Shown piece after piece: positions 23,101 to 34,944 of a stretch of DNA of 64,000 nucleotides. Under the pieces are notes generated by a model. The model searched no databases, was not told the DNA's origin, and saw only the letters and a list, made by a program, of their open reading frames with translations. The DNA comes from Rehmannia glutinosa (lineage: Eukaryota > Streptophyta > Magnoliopsida > Lamiales > Orobanchaceae): positions 27,452,075 to 27,516,074 of the forward strand of contig CM071935.1 of the NCBI GenBank assembly GCA_016081115.2. The letters run 5' to 3'. Numbering within the stretch: the first letter of the stretch is position 1; every line of letters begins with the position of its first letter. The translations under genes were made by a program, and so were the position numbers.

Positions 23101-24442
23101 TTTCTCAAAAATTAAAAAGGGGTGTTAAAATTTGGAGAAAATAGGAAGAAGAAGAGAAAAGGGCTCTAGTGTCCAAATCTTACCTTATAGTCCAATTTCT
23201 CTAAAAATTTCTCTTCAAGTCTTCATCTTCTAAGATGACCACCATGCATGCATGTCCTTAAGTAGGCTCTTATGTACCTCCAAAGTCAAAATCAAACTTA
23301 AGTTAAGAAGAGAAGGTGATGAGTTATAAGATATCAGGTTGAATTGAAGAATGAAGTTTCTTTCCTTTAAGATAGGGGGGTTCGAATTTTATGATTTAAG
23401 TAGGAAGAATGTTTGTTTTTGTTTAAGTGTTTGAAGAAAGAAGAAGTGTTTGATGATATGAAGAAGATGTTCTTGAAGATGTGAAGGGTATTTGAAGATA
23501 TGAAGGATGTGTTCTTTAAAGATTTGAAGATGTGAAGAGATTGTTCTTGAAGGTTTGAAGATATGAAGGAATGGTGTTTGAAGATTTGAAGATATGAAGG
23601 AATTGTGTTTGAAGATTTGAAGATGTGAATGAATTTTAGAGAGAGATTATAGAGAAGGAGGAGAATTAGTTTGAAGATTAGAGTGTGTTGGTGAAAATGA
23701 ACAAATTTTGTTCATTTTGGCCATCTTGGCCGTCCACATGAGTGAGAGAGAGGGAGAGAATTTTTTTTTTGTTCAAATTTGTGTCTTGTAATTTGTCTCT
23801 TGCATGGAGACAAAAGGGAAGTCAAATGTATGGGCAAGGGATGGGTAGAGAAGGAATGTTGGTTAAGTGGGAAGATGTTGGGAAAAATCGTAATAAAGAA
23901 TTGGTGTATATAATAATGTGTATAATGTTTGAATTAATTGTGTAATTATACACAAGATGACTACATAAGGTGTATATGTACAAGTGTTGGGTGGTATTTC
24001 TACACCAAAAACATCATCATTGCCGTCCACCTAGGGGTATTGTGGTAATTCTATTTTTTTGTCTCAAATTTGATGATAATAGATGAATAATATCAATCTC
24101 CAAAATAATTAGCGATTTCCTTGATCACTTATAAGTCTCATGATCACTTATTCTAAATCAAATTCTTAATTCTATAAGGTAAAAGTCTCCAAATAAATAG
24201 TCTCTTAAAATTCTGAGGTGACTAATAAATACACAAATAATAATAATGATCAATCAAGCGATCATAATTGTGAAATAGACTTGATAAATGATTATGATCA
24301 CAAGTAATAAATAAAAATGAAATTAAATGCACATATATTTATTATTAATATTTACCCGTCAAAGTGACACGGTAAAATAGTCGATAAAATACATAGACGA
24401 TAAAAAATCAAATACACGCTCGGAAAAATCGGGGGCTTCACA
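20165..24442 (-). mobile_element. Solo chromovirus LTR inside pol of element C
   Basis: A 4278-bp LTR of the same family with plus-strand ends TGTCATGCCCC and GGGGGCTTCACA. It is flanked by 5-bp duplications GCTCA, with no internal region on either side. Removing it and one GCTCA joins the RNase H end to the integrase front of element C. A complete element therefore inserted here and later recombined between its LTRs. It contains the hairpin cluster at 20838-20956 and a GAAGAT minisatellite near 23440-23640. Confidence 0.95.
20838..20956 (-). repeat. Hairpin cluster in the solo LTR
   Basis: Three inverted repeats: GGATTG-CGT / AC-A-CCAATCC type, then GGTTG-TG / GCGCCAACC, then a decayed CAATTG-CG / GCGCCAACC. 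Same position in the LTR as in the other copies. Confidence 0.65.
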
Positions 24443-24447
24443 GCTCA
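24443..24447. repeat. Target duplication of the solo LTR, right copy
   Basis: GCTCA, identical to 20160-20164. Confidence 0.9.
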
Positions 24448-26460
24448 GCTCTTCAAATGATTTTCACTCTCGAATTATAAGTCTGGCTAAGCTCGCCTTT
24501 CTGCTCAAGGCGTCAGCTACTACGTTAGCTTTCCCGGGATGGTATTGAATATCAAAGTGATAGTCCTCAATTAACTCCATCAATCTCCGTTGCCTTAGAT
24601 TGAGGTCTTTCTGAGAGAATAGATACTTTAAGCTCTTGTGATCTGTGAAGACCATAAATATTGCTCCATAGAGATAGTGCCTCCATTTCTTTAACGCGAA
24701 CACTATCGCTGCCAATTCCAAGTCATGCGTTGGGTAATTGGCTTCATACAGCTTGAGCTTTCGTGATGCATAAGCGATGACCTTTCCTTCTTGCATGAGC
24801 ACTGCTCCTAGTCCTTCCTTTGATGCATCACTGTAGACGACAAAGTTTTCTGTTCCCTTTGGAAGGGTTAAGACTGGAGCTGTAGTAAGTCGTTTCTTCA
24901 GCTCTTGGAAACTAGCCTCGCACTTGTCATTCCACTCAAACTTGACCTGCTTCTGGGTTAGTCGATTGAGTGGTCCGGCTATCTTGGAGAAATCCTGGAT
25001 AAATCTTCGATAATATCCAGCTAGTCCTAAGAAACTTCTGATCTCCGTTATAGACTCGGGTTGTTTCTATTCAACCACTGTCTGTACCTTCGAAAGATCT
25101 GCGGTGATCCCAGTGCCGGATAATATGTGTCCCAAGAACGCAACTTCACTAAGCCCAAAGTCGCACTTGTTGAATTTGGCATACAGCTTATGCTCTCGTA
25201 GTGTCTCCAAAATAATTTTCAGATGACGTTCATGCTCTTCTCTAGACTTAGAGTATACGAGTATGTCATCAATGAATATCACTACGAATTGATCCAAATA
25301 AGATTGAAAGACTCGATGCATCAGATCCGTAAACGTTGTTGGTGTGTTTGTCAGACCGAAAGGCATCACTACAAACTCGTAGTGTCCATATCTGGTTTGA
25401 AATGCAGTTTTGGAAATATCTTCTTTGTGGATCTTCAGTTGGTAATATCCTTGTTGTATATCAAACTTTGAGTACACCGTCGCTCCTTGAAGTTGATCAA
25501 ACAGTTCGTCTATCCTCGGGAGGGGATATTTGTTCTTGATGGTCGCGCTATGAAGACCGCGATAATCTATACACAGTCTTAATGTGCCATCCTTCTTTTT
25601 GACAAACAGTACCGGTGCTCCCCATGGAGACGTACTTGGTCGGATAAATCCCACATCCATCAGCTTCTGCAATTGACTCTTCAACTCTTGCAACTCAAGA
25701 GGAGCCATTCTATACGGCGTTCTAGCAATCGGGGCGGTTCCCGGTAATACCTCGATGGTGAAATGGACTTCCCTATCTAGAGGGACAATGGTGAGTTCTT
25801 GGGAAAATACATCCGTATATTCCGATACTATAAGTACTTGGTTAATTTGTGTCTCAACCTTGGGTTTGTTAATTACAAACGCCAAGTACACTTTTGCCCC
25901 TCTAGTGATCGCCTTCCTCGCTTTCATTGCTGAAATGATTGGGGCAATCTTAACTCGTGCCCTTCCCGAAATTTCCACCTCGGGCTTTCCGGGTTCACAT
26001 AGCTTAATGGACTTGCGATGGCAGTCCATTTGTGCATGGTGTGCAGATAACCAATTTATTCCCAATATCACATCGTACTCGGATATAGGTAATAAGATCA
26101 AATCGGCAGGAAAATTTATCTCATCAATCTTAACTTTGCATTCATTATAGATAATATTTGTTATATGGCTTGCGCCCATAGGAGTTGACACTTCTAGACA
26201 TATAAGCATATGTTCCATGCATGCAGGCATCTTGTGAAGAAAATGCGGTGCGACAAACGAATGCGTTGATCCAGGGTCAAATAGTATTTTAGCGTAGTGG
26301 TTAGATACTAGAAGCGTACCTTCCACCACATCTGTTGCCTCTGGAGCCTCTTGTCCGGCTAGTGCAAATGCTCAAGCGGGCAACCTTGCCCAATTACCTT
26401 GGCCATTTCCTGGCTTCTGTGGCTGCACCTGTTTGGTTCGGTCTTCGTACTTCGGGTAAT
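24448..26460 (-). pseudogene. Protease, reverse transcriptase and RNase H of element C
   Basis: A 420-codon minus-strand frame (26329 to 25067) holds the aspartic protease (FDPGSTHSFV) and reverse transcriptase (LRLCIDYRGL, KFDIQQGYYQLK, and the catalytic box FIDDILVYS). A single TAG stop near 25067, at a position that reads as tryptophan in the family (VVE-stop-KQPES), separates it from the rest of RT and the RNase H (YSDASKEGLGAVLMQEGK, DLELAAIVFALKKWRHYLYG, FTDHKS, KANVVADALSRK), which ends at a stop at 24464-24466. This is the best preserved pol in the window. Order PR-RT-RH-IN is Ty3/gypsy. Confidence 0.92.
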
Positions 26461-27447
26461 CTTTCAGCTGGTGCTGATTACTACCACAACGCAAACACCT
26501 TTCCTGTTATGCCAACAGTCATTGGTAGTATGTCCCGGTTTCTGGCAATGTGCACACACTTGACCCGGCTTTCCCTGTACTGGTCCTTTCCCTTTATCCG
26601 TTTTATTAACTGGTCCCTTCTGAAACTTAGCAGGCTGCTTAGATGGCTGTCCCACAGCTGTCCTCTTGAGACTGTTTGATGGCCTACTCTGCTGAATATG
26701 TCCAATACGGTTCAGTCCCAACTCGATGCGGAGAGCTGCCTTTACCACGGCTGAGTAGGTTGTTATTTCAACAGTCAAAAGTTATTTTTGAAGTTCCAGC
26801 TTCAGTCCTCGTGTGAACTTGTACAGTTTGTCCTCTTATGTATTGATTGTCCCCAGAGCATATTTGGACAACTGATGAAATTCGGACTCATACTGAGCTA
26901 CAGACATGTTCCTCTGCCTCAACCTATGGAATTCATCCCGGCGTGCCTTTTTCACAACCTGTGGAATGTAATGTTCATTGAATTCGGCCAGGAAATTTCC
27001 CCATGTTCTGGCTACTTGGTCATGTTTCCATCTTCTCTCAACTGCTCTCCACCAGTCTCTAGCAGCCGATTCCAGACGAAATACGGCCAGTGTGACTTTC
27101 TGATCATCTGAATATTGGAGAGCATTGAAGATATTCTCCAGTTTCTCAATCCATTCCTCCGCCTTTAGGTCATCTGGCTCTCCTAAGAGAGTCGGTGGGT
27201 CGAACCGTAGGAATCGCTCCAATGTGCGATCGTTCGCCTCTCGGGCGGGTTCGGGAACACGTTGTTGAGGCTCTGCTTGTTGCCTCATGAAAACCAGTAT
27301 TTGCTGTAGGGCCTGTGCAGTCAAGTTATCTCCTGCAGCTGGTGGAGGAGGTAGTGGTAATTCGGGGGAGGGTACCCGTTCCCTGGGTACGTCATCATTC
27401 CTTTGGGGAACTCGGCAAGGTCTCCCGCATCCGCGATGTTCAACCAT
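26461..27447 (-). pseudogene. Gag of element C
   Basis: The start is the ATG at 27447 (MVEHRGCGRPCR), the beginning of the recognisable domain; an in-frame upstream extension reads like non-coding leader. A proline-rich N-terminus is followed by the capsid-like domain (PPTLLGEPDDLKAEEWIEKL, VFRLESAARDWWRAVERRW, FNEHYIPQVVKKARRDEF). The frame stops near 26836 and continues in another frame to a CCHC knuckle, CAHCQKPGHTTNDC, near 26550. Gag would form the particle and bind element RNA. One or two frameshifts break it. Its right flank is the leader, which is cut by the copia insertion at 27778. Confidence 0.9.
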
Positions 27448-27777
27448 TCTGTATCTTGAAGTGTTAGTTGCAATCCATGAGTAAATGATTCCAATAAATA
27501 TTCGTGTAAAACAAGTTATATCATAAGGAAAGTAACAACAATACGCAAGACACCGAATAAGTAGAAAAGGCATATCCATTAATGTGAAAATTTGAATACA
27601 CCCAAGAAGTTCATACAACAGTAATACAAAATCGAAGATACATCTGAAATCCAGATACAACTGAACCAAAATACAACAGAAAGCAAAATACAACGGAATG
27701 GAATATGCGTCTACAACAACACGAGTACAATCTAACAAATAAGCTAACAAATCCATGTAAAACTTAGAATAGTAAGT
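27448..27777 (-). other. 5' leader of element C, truncated by copia LTR
   Basis: AT-rich leader that shares the 27560-27710 stretch with 2205-2340 of element A. The remaining leader, PBS and 5' LTR of element C are not found on the right side of the copia element, so they were lost. Confidence 0.75.
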
Positions 27778-29294
27778 TGACACCCCATTTTTGTTGTAAA
27801 CTGCATTGTAATAGATAGGGCTGGTCGAGCTGAGTTAAGTCAGCTATGCCTGAACATGCAAGAAGACAAATCGGAGACTACAAGGAAGACTCATTGCAAG
27901 GCAAACAGTATGGCAAAGAAGAGAAGACGGAACTCGATCAAGGTGCAACGAGATGCGGTGAGTGAAGTATCGATCAAGTCAACTCAAGACACCAAGTCTC
28001 AAGGTTGAAGTGACGTAAGAGTCATCAAATGATTGGAAGGCGACTCAAGTCACCTGGGGATGTTAAGAAAATGCAGTCAAGTCAAGACAACTGAAGAGAT
28101 CCGTTGCACAGAAATCAAGAGAATTACTTAAACAAGTAATACCTCCATACTGCATTTTCTTGAAGTGCTAAGTCCCAGAAGCGTGCAAGAGGAATAAACC
28201 AATGGGAAGCACTGCACCAGTGTCAGAACACTGAAAAACTGAAGAATCATTCATACGAGGAAATGGCAATTCCAAGAACTGCAACAAGACAAGCCAACGA
28301 CCACAAGTGACTTTCAAAAATAAGCCAATCTCTTCAACGGGCAGATTTTTGAAAGATCACTATAAAAGGCTGAGGAATTTATTTGAGAATGAGTAACCTT
28401 GATTACCTGAATCATGAACATTCAAGAAAATATTTTGAACTGTAACCGAAAAATATTCTCAAGTCATTCAAGACTAATCCTCAAGCCTATACTACGGAGG
28501 AAATCAATCCAACACTCACCTGTGAAGGAAAGACAACTTCTATCAGTTGAAGAGGAACCATTTGAAGAATCAAGGGGTCTACATTCCACGAAGGATTGTA
28601 GGAAGGTTCAAGGTCAAACCAGTCTCAAGTTTTTGGAGGGCTTCGTGATCAAATCCAAGAAGCTTGAGCAAGTGGGTCAGAGTAGCAAAGCACCTGCCCT
28701 GTGCGGTTTCGAGTTGTACGAGAAGCCACCGAGTGACCAAGGCATCTCCGATCGAGTCCCAAAGGATCAAGTCACCGTGTGATCAAGACTTGTATCTGGA
28801 CCGTTAACCACTCGTATATTGATCAATACTTAGTGGATTCCTCCAGGAGTTGGAGAAGAGAGGAGTAGAAGAATTACCCCATCTTCGAACCTCTATAAAA
28901 ACTTATTGTGTCATTTACATTTCAAAGACTTTAATTTACGTATCTTATTTATATATCTCATGCTGATAAATTTGCTATCCAATTGATAATCAATTGAGTG
29001 CTAAAACCGAGTATTAAAACAAACTTAACCAAATTCAAGGGTGTTAAGTCTTCCAAATAAAACAAATCACAATCGAGTTAAGTCTTTAGTCAAAACAATT
29101 GAGTTACTCTATCAACAACTCGGTCGAGTTTGTTGAGTGACTAACTCTATTTGATTAACTAACTTAGTCGTCCATCAAGGACACAAACAGGTGAAGTATT
29201 AACTCAATATTTAAAAGGACTAAATCGAAAAGTTGGTAAGGTTTATTCACCCCCCTCCTTCTAAACCTTACACTCACACCCCTTGGGACCTACA
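27778..29294 (+). mobile_element. 5' LTR of copia element
   Basis: It starts TGACACCCC at 27778, where the element C leader stops. The right end is set by the PBS: the preferred terminus is TACA at 29294, two bases before the PBS, giving 1517 bp. An earlier CTTACA near 29271 is a less likely alternative. The partner LTR is missing, so the exact ends cannot be confirmed by comparison. Confidence 0.7.
28361..28368 (+). promoter_or_regulatory. TATA box of copia LTR
   Basis: TATAAAAG in the context cactataaaaggctg, with CCAAT near 28325. It lies mid-LTR as expected for the U3/R boundary, so transcription would start about 30 bp downstream, near 28395. Confidence 0.6.
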
Positions 29295-29296
29295 AG

Positions 29297-29310
29297 TGGT
29301 ATCAGAGCGG
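29297..29310 (+). other. Primer binding site of copia element (tRNA-iMet)
   Basis: TGGTATCAGAGCGG, complementary to the 3' end of initiator methionine tRNA. Confidence 0.9.
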
Positions 29311-29425
29311 TTGGTTTATTGAGCCTTCCGTGATCTTGTTCTTGAACTAGATCTCCAAATTTTTCAAAATCTGTTTTAGTACTTGATCTTTCAAAACTCT
29401 TTTTACCAAAAAAAAAGTTATTATC

Positions 29426-30543
29426 ATGGAAGCAAATTTGACATGCATCCCTATGTTCACAATTGAAGAATTTGATGATTGGAAAATTCGTATGCGAGCT
29501 CATTTATCAAGATATTACGATGAGATATGGATAGTGATAAAGGATGGGCCACTCGCAAAATTTAAAAGTGAACACAAATGTAGGAGAGCCGCAAAATTGA
29601 AGAAGGTGAAGAGGATGTTGCTCTCGGACACATGGTTGAAAAACCAAGAGCCGAATGGACAAATGATGACAGAAAAAGATATAACTTGGACAATGTGGCC
29701 AAGGACATTCTTTACAAAACCTTGACAAAGCCATGTTCAATAAAGTCAAATCATGCAAAACGGCTAAAGAAATGGGGACAAGCTAACATTGATTTGTGAA
29801 GGCTCGGAGCAAATCAAGAGAAAATAAACTATCGATTCTTTGTATGAAATTTGAGAATTTCAAAATGATCGCAGGAGAGACTTGGATCAACTGGATGCTC
29901 GGTTCACGTAAATTACCAATGAGCTATCTCGCACTTGGAAAAGAATATACACGAGAAGAAATGTGTATGAAGATCCTAAGAAGTCTCCCACCGAATGGGA
30001 AATGAAGGTCATGGTACTAAGACATTCCATGGACCTATCCAAGACATCCAACCATGAGCTATTCTCGGATCTCAAAGCCTACGAATTTGAGCCGAGAAGA
30101 AAAGACCAGGAGGAGACAATGTGCCCAAAACAAATGCTCTAATTGTTAAGGATGGCAAGAGAGCCGAGGTCAAAGAAGTCATTGACCAAGAGGAAATAGC
30201 CCGATGGTTAAAAGGTTTAACAAGTTCTTTAATAAGAACTACAAGAGGGGCAAGGGCGAATCCTCCGAAGACACTCGGCTCCTCCAAGTCAAGGGAAGAT
30301 AGGCCAACCAAGAGAGCGAGCTTCAAAAAGTTGAATATCAAAGGGCGACAATCCAAGAATGGAAAGAGTCGATCAAAAGGTTGAAAATCTATCTTTGGAA
30401 CTACAGCAACCAGGTCACGATGCCATTGATTGCCCATATCTTGTAGTCAACAAATACGAGGAATGAAGAGGAAAGAAAGGTGTTCGAGAAAGAAGACAAG
30501 AAAAGAAAAAGGCAATGTTGGTCGCAGAGATCGCTGAGACAAA
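29426..30543 (+). pseudogene. Copia gag N-terminal and middle part, frameshifted
   Basis: The ATG at 29426 opens MEANLTCIPMFTIEEFDDWK, then IRMRAHLSRYYDEIWIVIKD, the standard copia gag start. The frame ends at 29725. Gag-like sequence continues in other frames: LGSRKLPMSYLALGKEYTRE near 29900, WEMKVMVLRHSMDLSKT near 30000, and a zinc-knuckle remnant QQPGHDAIDCPYL near 30405-30445 that has lost its first cysteines. Several frameshifts are needed to read through. Confidence 0.8.
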
Positions 30544-31206
30544 ATGAAGTCAAAAGACGCACTGATTCGTGAGAGTAGTGAAGTTGACTACTCAAGTGAC
30601 TCTGAAGAAGAAGTCTTGATCTGTTTGATGGCCAAGGAACAAGACCAACCTAACCAAGAAGATGAGGTACACTCTAATTCATCACACTCAGATTCTAGTG
30701 ATAGTGACTGTGACACACACACTTCATCACCCACTGATCTTTATGTTTCATTAGGCAAAATGATGAAAGATTTTGAACACATTAAATCCTCACACACACT
30801 ACTAAATGAGGAAAACAGCCTACTCAAAAGCCAAAACTCACAGCTGACTAAGGAGTTGAGTACCCTAAAGGCTGAAAATGCTAAGCTAATAGCAGAGATA
30901 ACTACTATAGAAAAGAGGGAGAATGACCTCAAAAATGTGATTGCCTCATTCACTAAGGAATCTAAATCATTGGATGATCTTATTATGAGCCAAAGAGAAT
31001 GTGGAGACAAGACATGCTTAGGATTTAATTCCTCTGTGCTATATCAAGCTCCAAAAGTAATTTTGGAAAAAGGATCTTCAAGCAATGAAGTATCTCTAAA
31101 ATCCAAAACTCCAAATGGTGCACACACATTTATTCCAAAGCACAATCACAAGCAAACTGGCCTTGGCTATAAAGGAAAAGGAAAACAGCCAGTTGAGTGT
31201 GCTTAG
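30544..31206 (+). pseudogene. Copia gag C-terminal coiled-coil region
   Basis: A 220-codon open frame. It begins with an acidic serine-rich stretch (SSDSEEEVLICLMAKEQDQ, SNSSHSDSSDSDCDTH), passes into a clear coiled coil (LLNEENSLLKSQNSQLTKEL, LKAENAKLIAEITTIEKREN), then a basic tail with GLGYKGKGKQP. This layout is typical of Sirevirus gag. The frame itself is undamaged but it is cut off from the gag N-terminus, and a TAG at 31204-31206 precedes more gag-tail sequence, ending with GPRQVWVPKT near 31700-31725. Confidence 0.8.
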
Positions 31207-31737
31207 AGGACAGCTGAGAAGAAATCCAGCCGAGTTCCTCAGCAAACTCCAAACAGGAGACACTCTGTAAAGAAGAAACAGAGCTACCAAAAACCCCAGA
31301 AGTTTTATAAAAGAAACACATATGAAAGGGAATGGTAGAAAGTACCCAAGCCAAGCTGATTGGAATAATGTGAACTATCAGCAAAGACCTATGGAATATA
31401 AGCCCAAATGGCAAAGGCCTAGAACTTAGCAAAGGCCATTCCAAAGGCACATGAGCTTTCATCAGCACACATATGCACCTAGGCGCTACACTCAGAGATA
31501 TCACAACTACACAAAGAAGGCAATTGCTAAAACACACACACATGCATACAGATAAAAGAGACAGCTGTATGAACCTATAACTCCCAAGCAATTTGCTAAA
31601 GTTAATTATGATTATGGCACTGATAGATGGAACCTCTTAGAGTCAAATCATTTGGCTATAGGCTGGTTGGATCATCTTATAATACTAACCCCTCAGGACC
31701 CAGGCAAGTATGGGTACCTAAAACTTAATTTCCTTGA
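31207..31737 (+). pseudogene. Gag-protease linker of copia element, decayed
   Basis: The sequence is broken by many stops, but fragments remain: RTAEKKSSRVPQQTPNRRHS at the left, and YNTNPSGPRQVWVPKT at the right, the usual block just upstream of copia protease. Confidence 0.6.
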
Positions 31738-32248
31738 TTGCAGGTTCAAGGAACAGCTGAGTGCCAAGGAACCTGGTACATGGATAGTGGCTGTTCCAGG
31801 CACATGACAGGAAACAAGAAAAATCTATCTAAATTCAAGGAAGTCAGAGGTGCAAAAGTCATATTTGGAGGAAATGAAGCTCCAGGAGAAATAAGGGCAT
31901 TGGATCCATCAAGAAAAATGGATTAGAAATCACAGATGTTGCATATGTTGAAGGACTCAACTTCAACTTGCTAAGCATTAGCAAACTTTTTGACAAGGGT
32001 TATAATGTTGGATTCAACAGGGTATATGCCAAATCAAGGACACTGAATCCAATGAAGTTGTGTTGCAAGGATGCAGACAAAAGAACATGTATGTGGTAGA
32101 TTGGTCAACTGCAACACCAAGCACTTGTCTACTAGCAAGGACTCCACAGCAGAATGGAGTTGCAGAAAGAAGGAATAGAACTCTCAAAGAAGCAGCAAGG
32201 ACCATGTTAGGCAAGGGGCTACCTAAAAGATTTTGGGTCAAGCAATAA
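31738..32248 (+). pseudogene. Copia protease and integrase remnant
   Basis: The protease is marked by TWYMDSGCSRHMTGNKKN with the catalytic DSG. Next comes the pre-integrase region (ITDVAYVEGLNFNLLSISKL near 31930, QKNMYVVDWSTATPSTCLLA near 32075). This joins directly to RTPQQNGVAERRNRTLKEAA near 32140, which normally follows the second catalytic aspartate. The HHCC zinc domain and the D-D part of the DDE core are therefore deleted, probably about 0.7 kb. Stops at 31924-31926 and elsewhere add to the damage. Confidence 0.85.
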
Positions 32249-32839
32249 ACACAAAGATGCTATACTCAAAATAGATGCATGATAAAAGGATTAACCGACA
32301 AAGTCTCCCTATGAGATTTGGACAGGAGAAAGCCAAATGTTGCATATTTTAGAATATTTGGATGGAAATGCTTCATCCATAACAATGGCAAAGATAATTT
32401 AAAGGCTTTTGATGCTAAAGTCGATGAAGGTATCTTCTTACTCATACTTTGTGCAAAGCCTACGAGTACTCAATAAGAGGACTATGGTTACGAGAGAATC
32501 CATTCATGTGGTGTTTGATGAGCCAAATGTAAATGGAGAAGACATTGAAGAGTCACCGATAAGTTTGAATCAACCAACCACGCAGAAGAGTCCCTATCTT
32601 TGGTCAAGGGAATTATAAACCCGGATGAAGATGAGATAGTGAGTCTCAAAAACAACCGGAAAATCAAGTAAGTGATGATGAGAGAGCTGATCAAAGCAAC
32701 ACAAAATGCATGACGATCGAATCCAAATCTAACTCACTCCAACCTCGATGTAAGATGGCTGAGAGATCATCCACCAGAACTAGTCATTGGAGATGTAAGA
32801 GAAGGTGTCAAAACGAGATCCAGAACTCAACAAGAAGCA
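32249..32839 (+). pseudogene. Copia integrase C-terminus to RT linker, decayed
   Basis: Short fragments remain in shifting frames, such as ESIHVVFDEPNVN near 32500, the conserved linker between integrase and RT in copia elements. No continuous frame is present. Confidence 0.6.
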
Positions 32840-33517
32840 ATGTTCACATGCTTCATCTCACAAATAGAGCCTAAAGATGTGTCACAAGCATTGGATGACA
32901 CACATTGGATTCAAGCTATACAAGAAGAGCTGAATCAGTTTGAAAGAAATAAAGTATGGGAATTGGTTCATAGACCCACCCATCAAAATGTTATTGGCAC
33001 TAAATGGGTATTCAGAAACAAGATAAATGAGGAAGGTTATGTGGTAAGAAACAAAGCAAGATTGGTAGCCAAAGGATATTGCCAAGAAGAAGGGATAGAT
33101 TTTGATGAAACATTTTCTCCTGTGCCAAGATTGGAAGCCATAAGGATGTTTTTTGCCTATGCAGCTCACAAGAACTTTATTGTGTATCAAATGGATGTAA
33201 AGAGTGCATTTCTTAATGGTTTATTGGAAGAAGAAGTGTATGTTGAACAACCTCCAGGATTTGAGCAGAAGACTCTTGGAGATAAAGTATACAAACTCAA
33301 GAAAGCTCTATATGGGTTGAAACAGGCACCTAGAGCATGGTATGATACATTGTCACAATTCTTAACTGGGAACGGATTCACAAAAGGCAAAGTGGACAGA
33401 ACACTCTTCAGAATTCAAGATAGGAAGAGTATACTGCTTGTTCAAATATATGTGGATGATATCATCTTTGGATCCACAAACAAAGAGCTATGTGATAGAT
33501 TTTCAAATTTTATGTAA
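32840..33517 (+). pseudogene. Copia reverse transcriptase domain
   Basis: A 225-codon open frame with most of the copia RT: EPKDVSQALDDTHWIQAIQE, VIGTKWVFRNKINEEG, RLVAKGYCQEEGIDFDETFS, YQMDVKSAFLNGLLEEEVYV, LKKALYGLKQAPRAWYDTLS, and the catalytic box LLVQIYVDDIIFGS. It ends at a TAA at 33515-33517 soon after the YVDD box, before the thumb. The domain is well preserved, but the enzyme is truncated and cut off from protease and gag. Confidence 0.88.
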
Positions 33518-34389
33518 AGCAAATTCGAAATGAGCATGATGGGAGAGCTGACATTCTTCCTTGGACTCCAAGTGAAACAAACCAAGGATGGAACCTTCAT
33601 AAGTCGGACAAAATACACCGAGAGATTTAATGAAGAAATTTGGTATGGAAGAGAAGTCTTCTCGTGAAAATACCAATGAATACATCGATCAAAATGGACA
33701 TGGATGCGATGGCAAGCCTGTAGATCAAACAAGATACTGAGCACTTATTGGATCATTGCTTTATCTCACAAAGAAGCGGCTAGACATCACCTTTGATGTA
33801 TGTGTATGTGCAAGATTTCAATCTGCTCCAAAAGAAAGCCACATGACCGACCAAGAGGATCTTGAGATATTTGAAAGGAAGCCAAGAAGTTGGCTTATGG
33901 TATCCAAAGGAAGGTGGATTCAAGCTAATTGGCTATTCGACTCGACTATCTTTGGATGTAGAGTTGACAGAAGAGCACCTCGTGGCACATGTCAAATGCT
34001 TGGAAATAGGCTAATTTCTGGTTTAGCAAAAAGCAAAATTCAATAGCCACCTCTACAAATGACGAGAATACATAGTTGCGGGCATTTTTTGTGCCCAAGT
34101 CCTATGTATGAGACAAAGAATGAGAGACTATGAAGTTGAAGAAAAGGAAATTCCAATCATGTGTGATAACACAAGTGCAATTGCAATCACTCAAAATCCT
34201 GTTTTGCACTCAAGAACAAAGCATATCAATGTTAGATATCACTTCATAAGAGATCATGTTGAAAAGAAGGACATCACCTTGGAATATATTTCAACTGATA
34301 AGCAGTTGGCTGACATATTCACAAAACCATTATGTGAGTCAAGATTTGAAGAACTCAAGCATGCGTTAGGGTTAATTGAGCTGAGTTGA
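33518..34389 (+). pseudogene. Copia RT thumb and RNase H, frameshifted
   Basis: RT continues in fragments (FLGLQVKQTKDG near 33555; LLYLTKKRLDITFDVCVCAR near 33755). The RNase H end is open from 34108 to 34389: IMCDNTSAIAITQNPVLHSR, TKHINVRYHFIRDHVEKKDI, ISTDKQLADIFTKPL. This is the normal C-terminus of copia pol, with a natural TGA at 34387. The middle, 33840-34107, is damaged. Confidence 0.85.
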
Positions 34390-34944
34390 CACTAAGAAGA
34401 CTCAAAGAAAAGAGATGAAACATGAAAAGAGGAAAAAGAGCTGAATTCGTAATTCAGCTAAGTGAATTAGCCGTATCGGAAAATCAGCTGTATCGAGCTA
34501 GCTGACAGCTGAGTTACTAGGAGAGCAGTGAGAAGAAGAGTTAAATCAGCTAAGGGACAAGCTGAGTCATTTATGAGCAAAGTGACAAAAACGCAGTCGT
34601 TTTTACTAAGCGGGAATATTTTTAAGAATGACGTCAGCATAATTATGACGTGTACAGGCAAAAGTTGCACACCAAGCTTATGATTGGATATAAATGCTAC
34701 CGCATTAAATACGAGACATTAAATGCAAATCGGCAGTGCAAGATCTAAGCCGTTGATTTTGATCACATTTCAAAAACCACCCGCACATCCTTTCATGAAC
34801 CATACTTAAACCATTTCGTCCGTTTCTCTCTCACTGTACCAAAAATTGTTCATCTCTCTCTCGAAAGCAAAAGCAAAATTTTCTCTCAAAACCCTTTCAA
34901 TCCTCAGATCATTTTCTAAGTTTCGTTCGGTAAAATACTGAGAA
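34390..34944 (+). other. Spacer between copia pol and ORF3
   Basis: It opens with a purine-rich run near 34393-34437, which may be a polypurine tract. A cluster of AGCTGA/CAGCTGA words follows (34375-34570), a motif also present near the LTR start (27828). The part just before ORF3 is pyrimidine-rich (34815-34900), like a plant 5' untranslated region. No coding sequence is seen. Confidence 0.55.

Noticed and set aside
26335..27111. Plus-strand frames opposite gag of element C
   Set aside because: They are antisense shadows of a well-identified gag.
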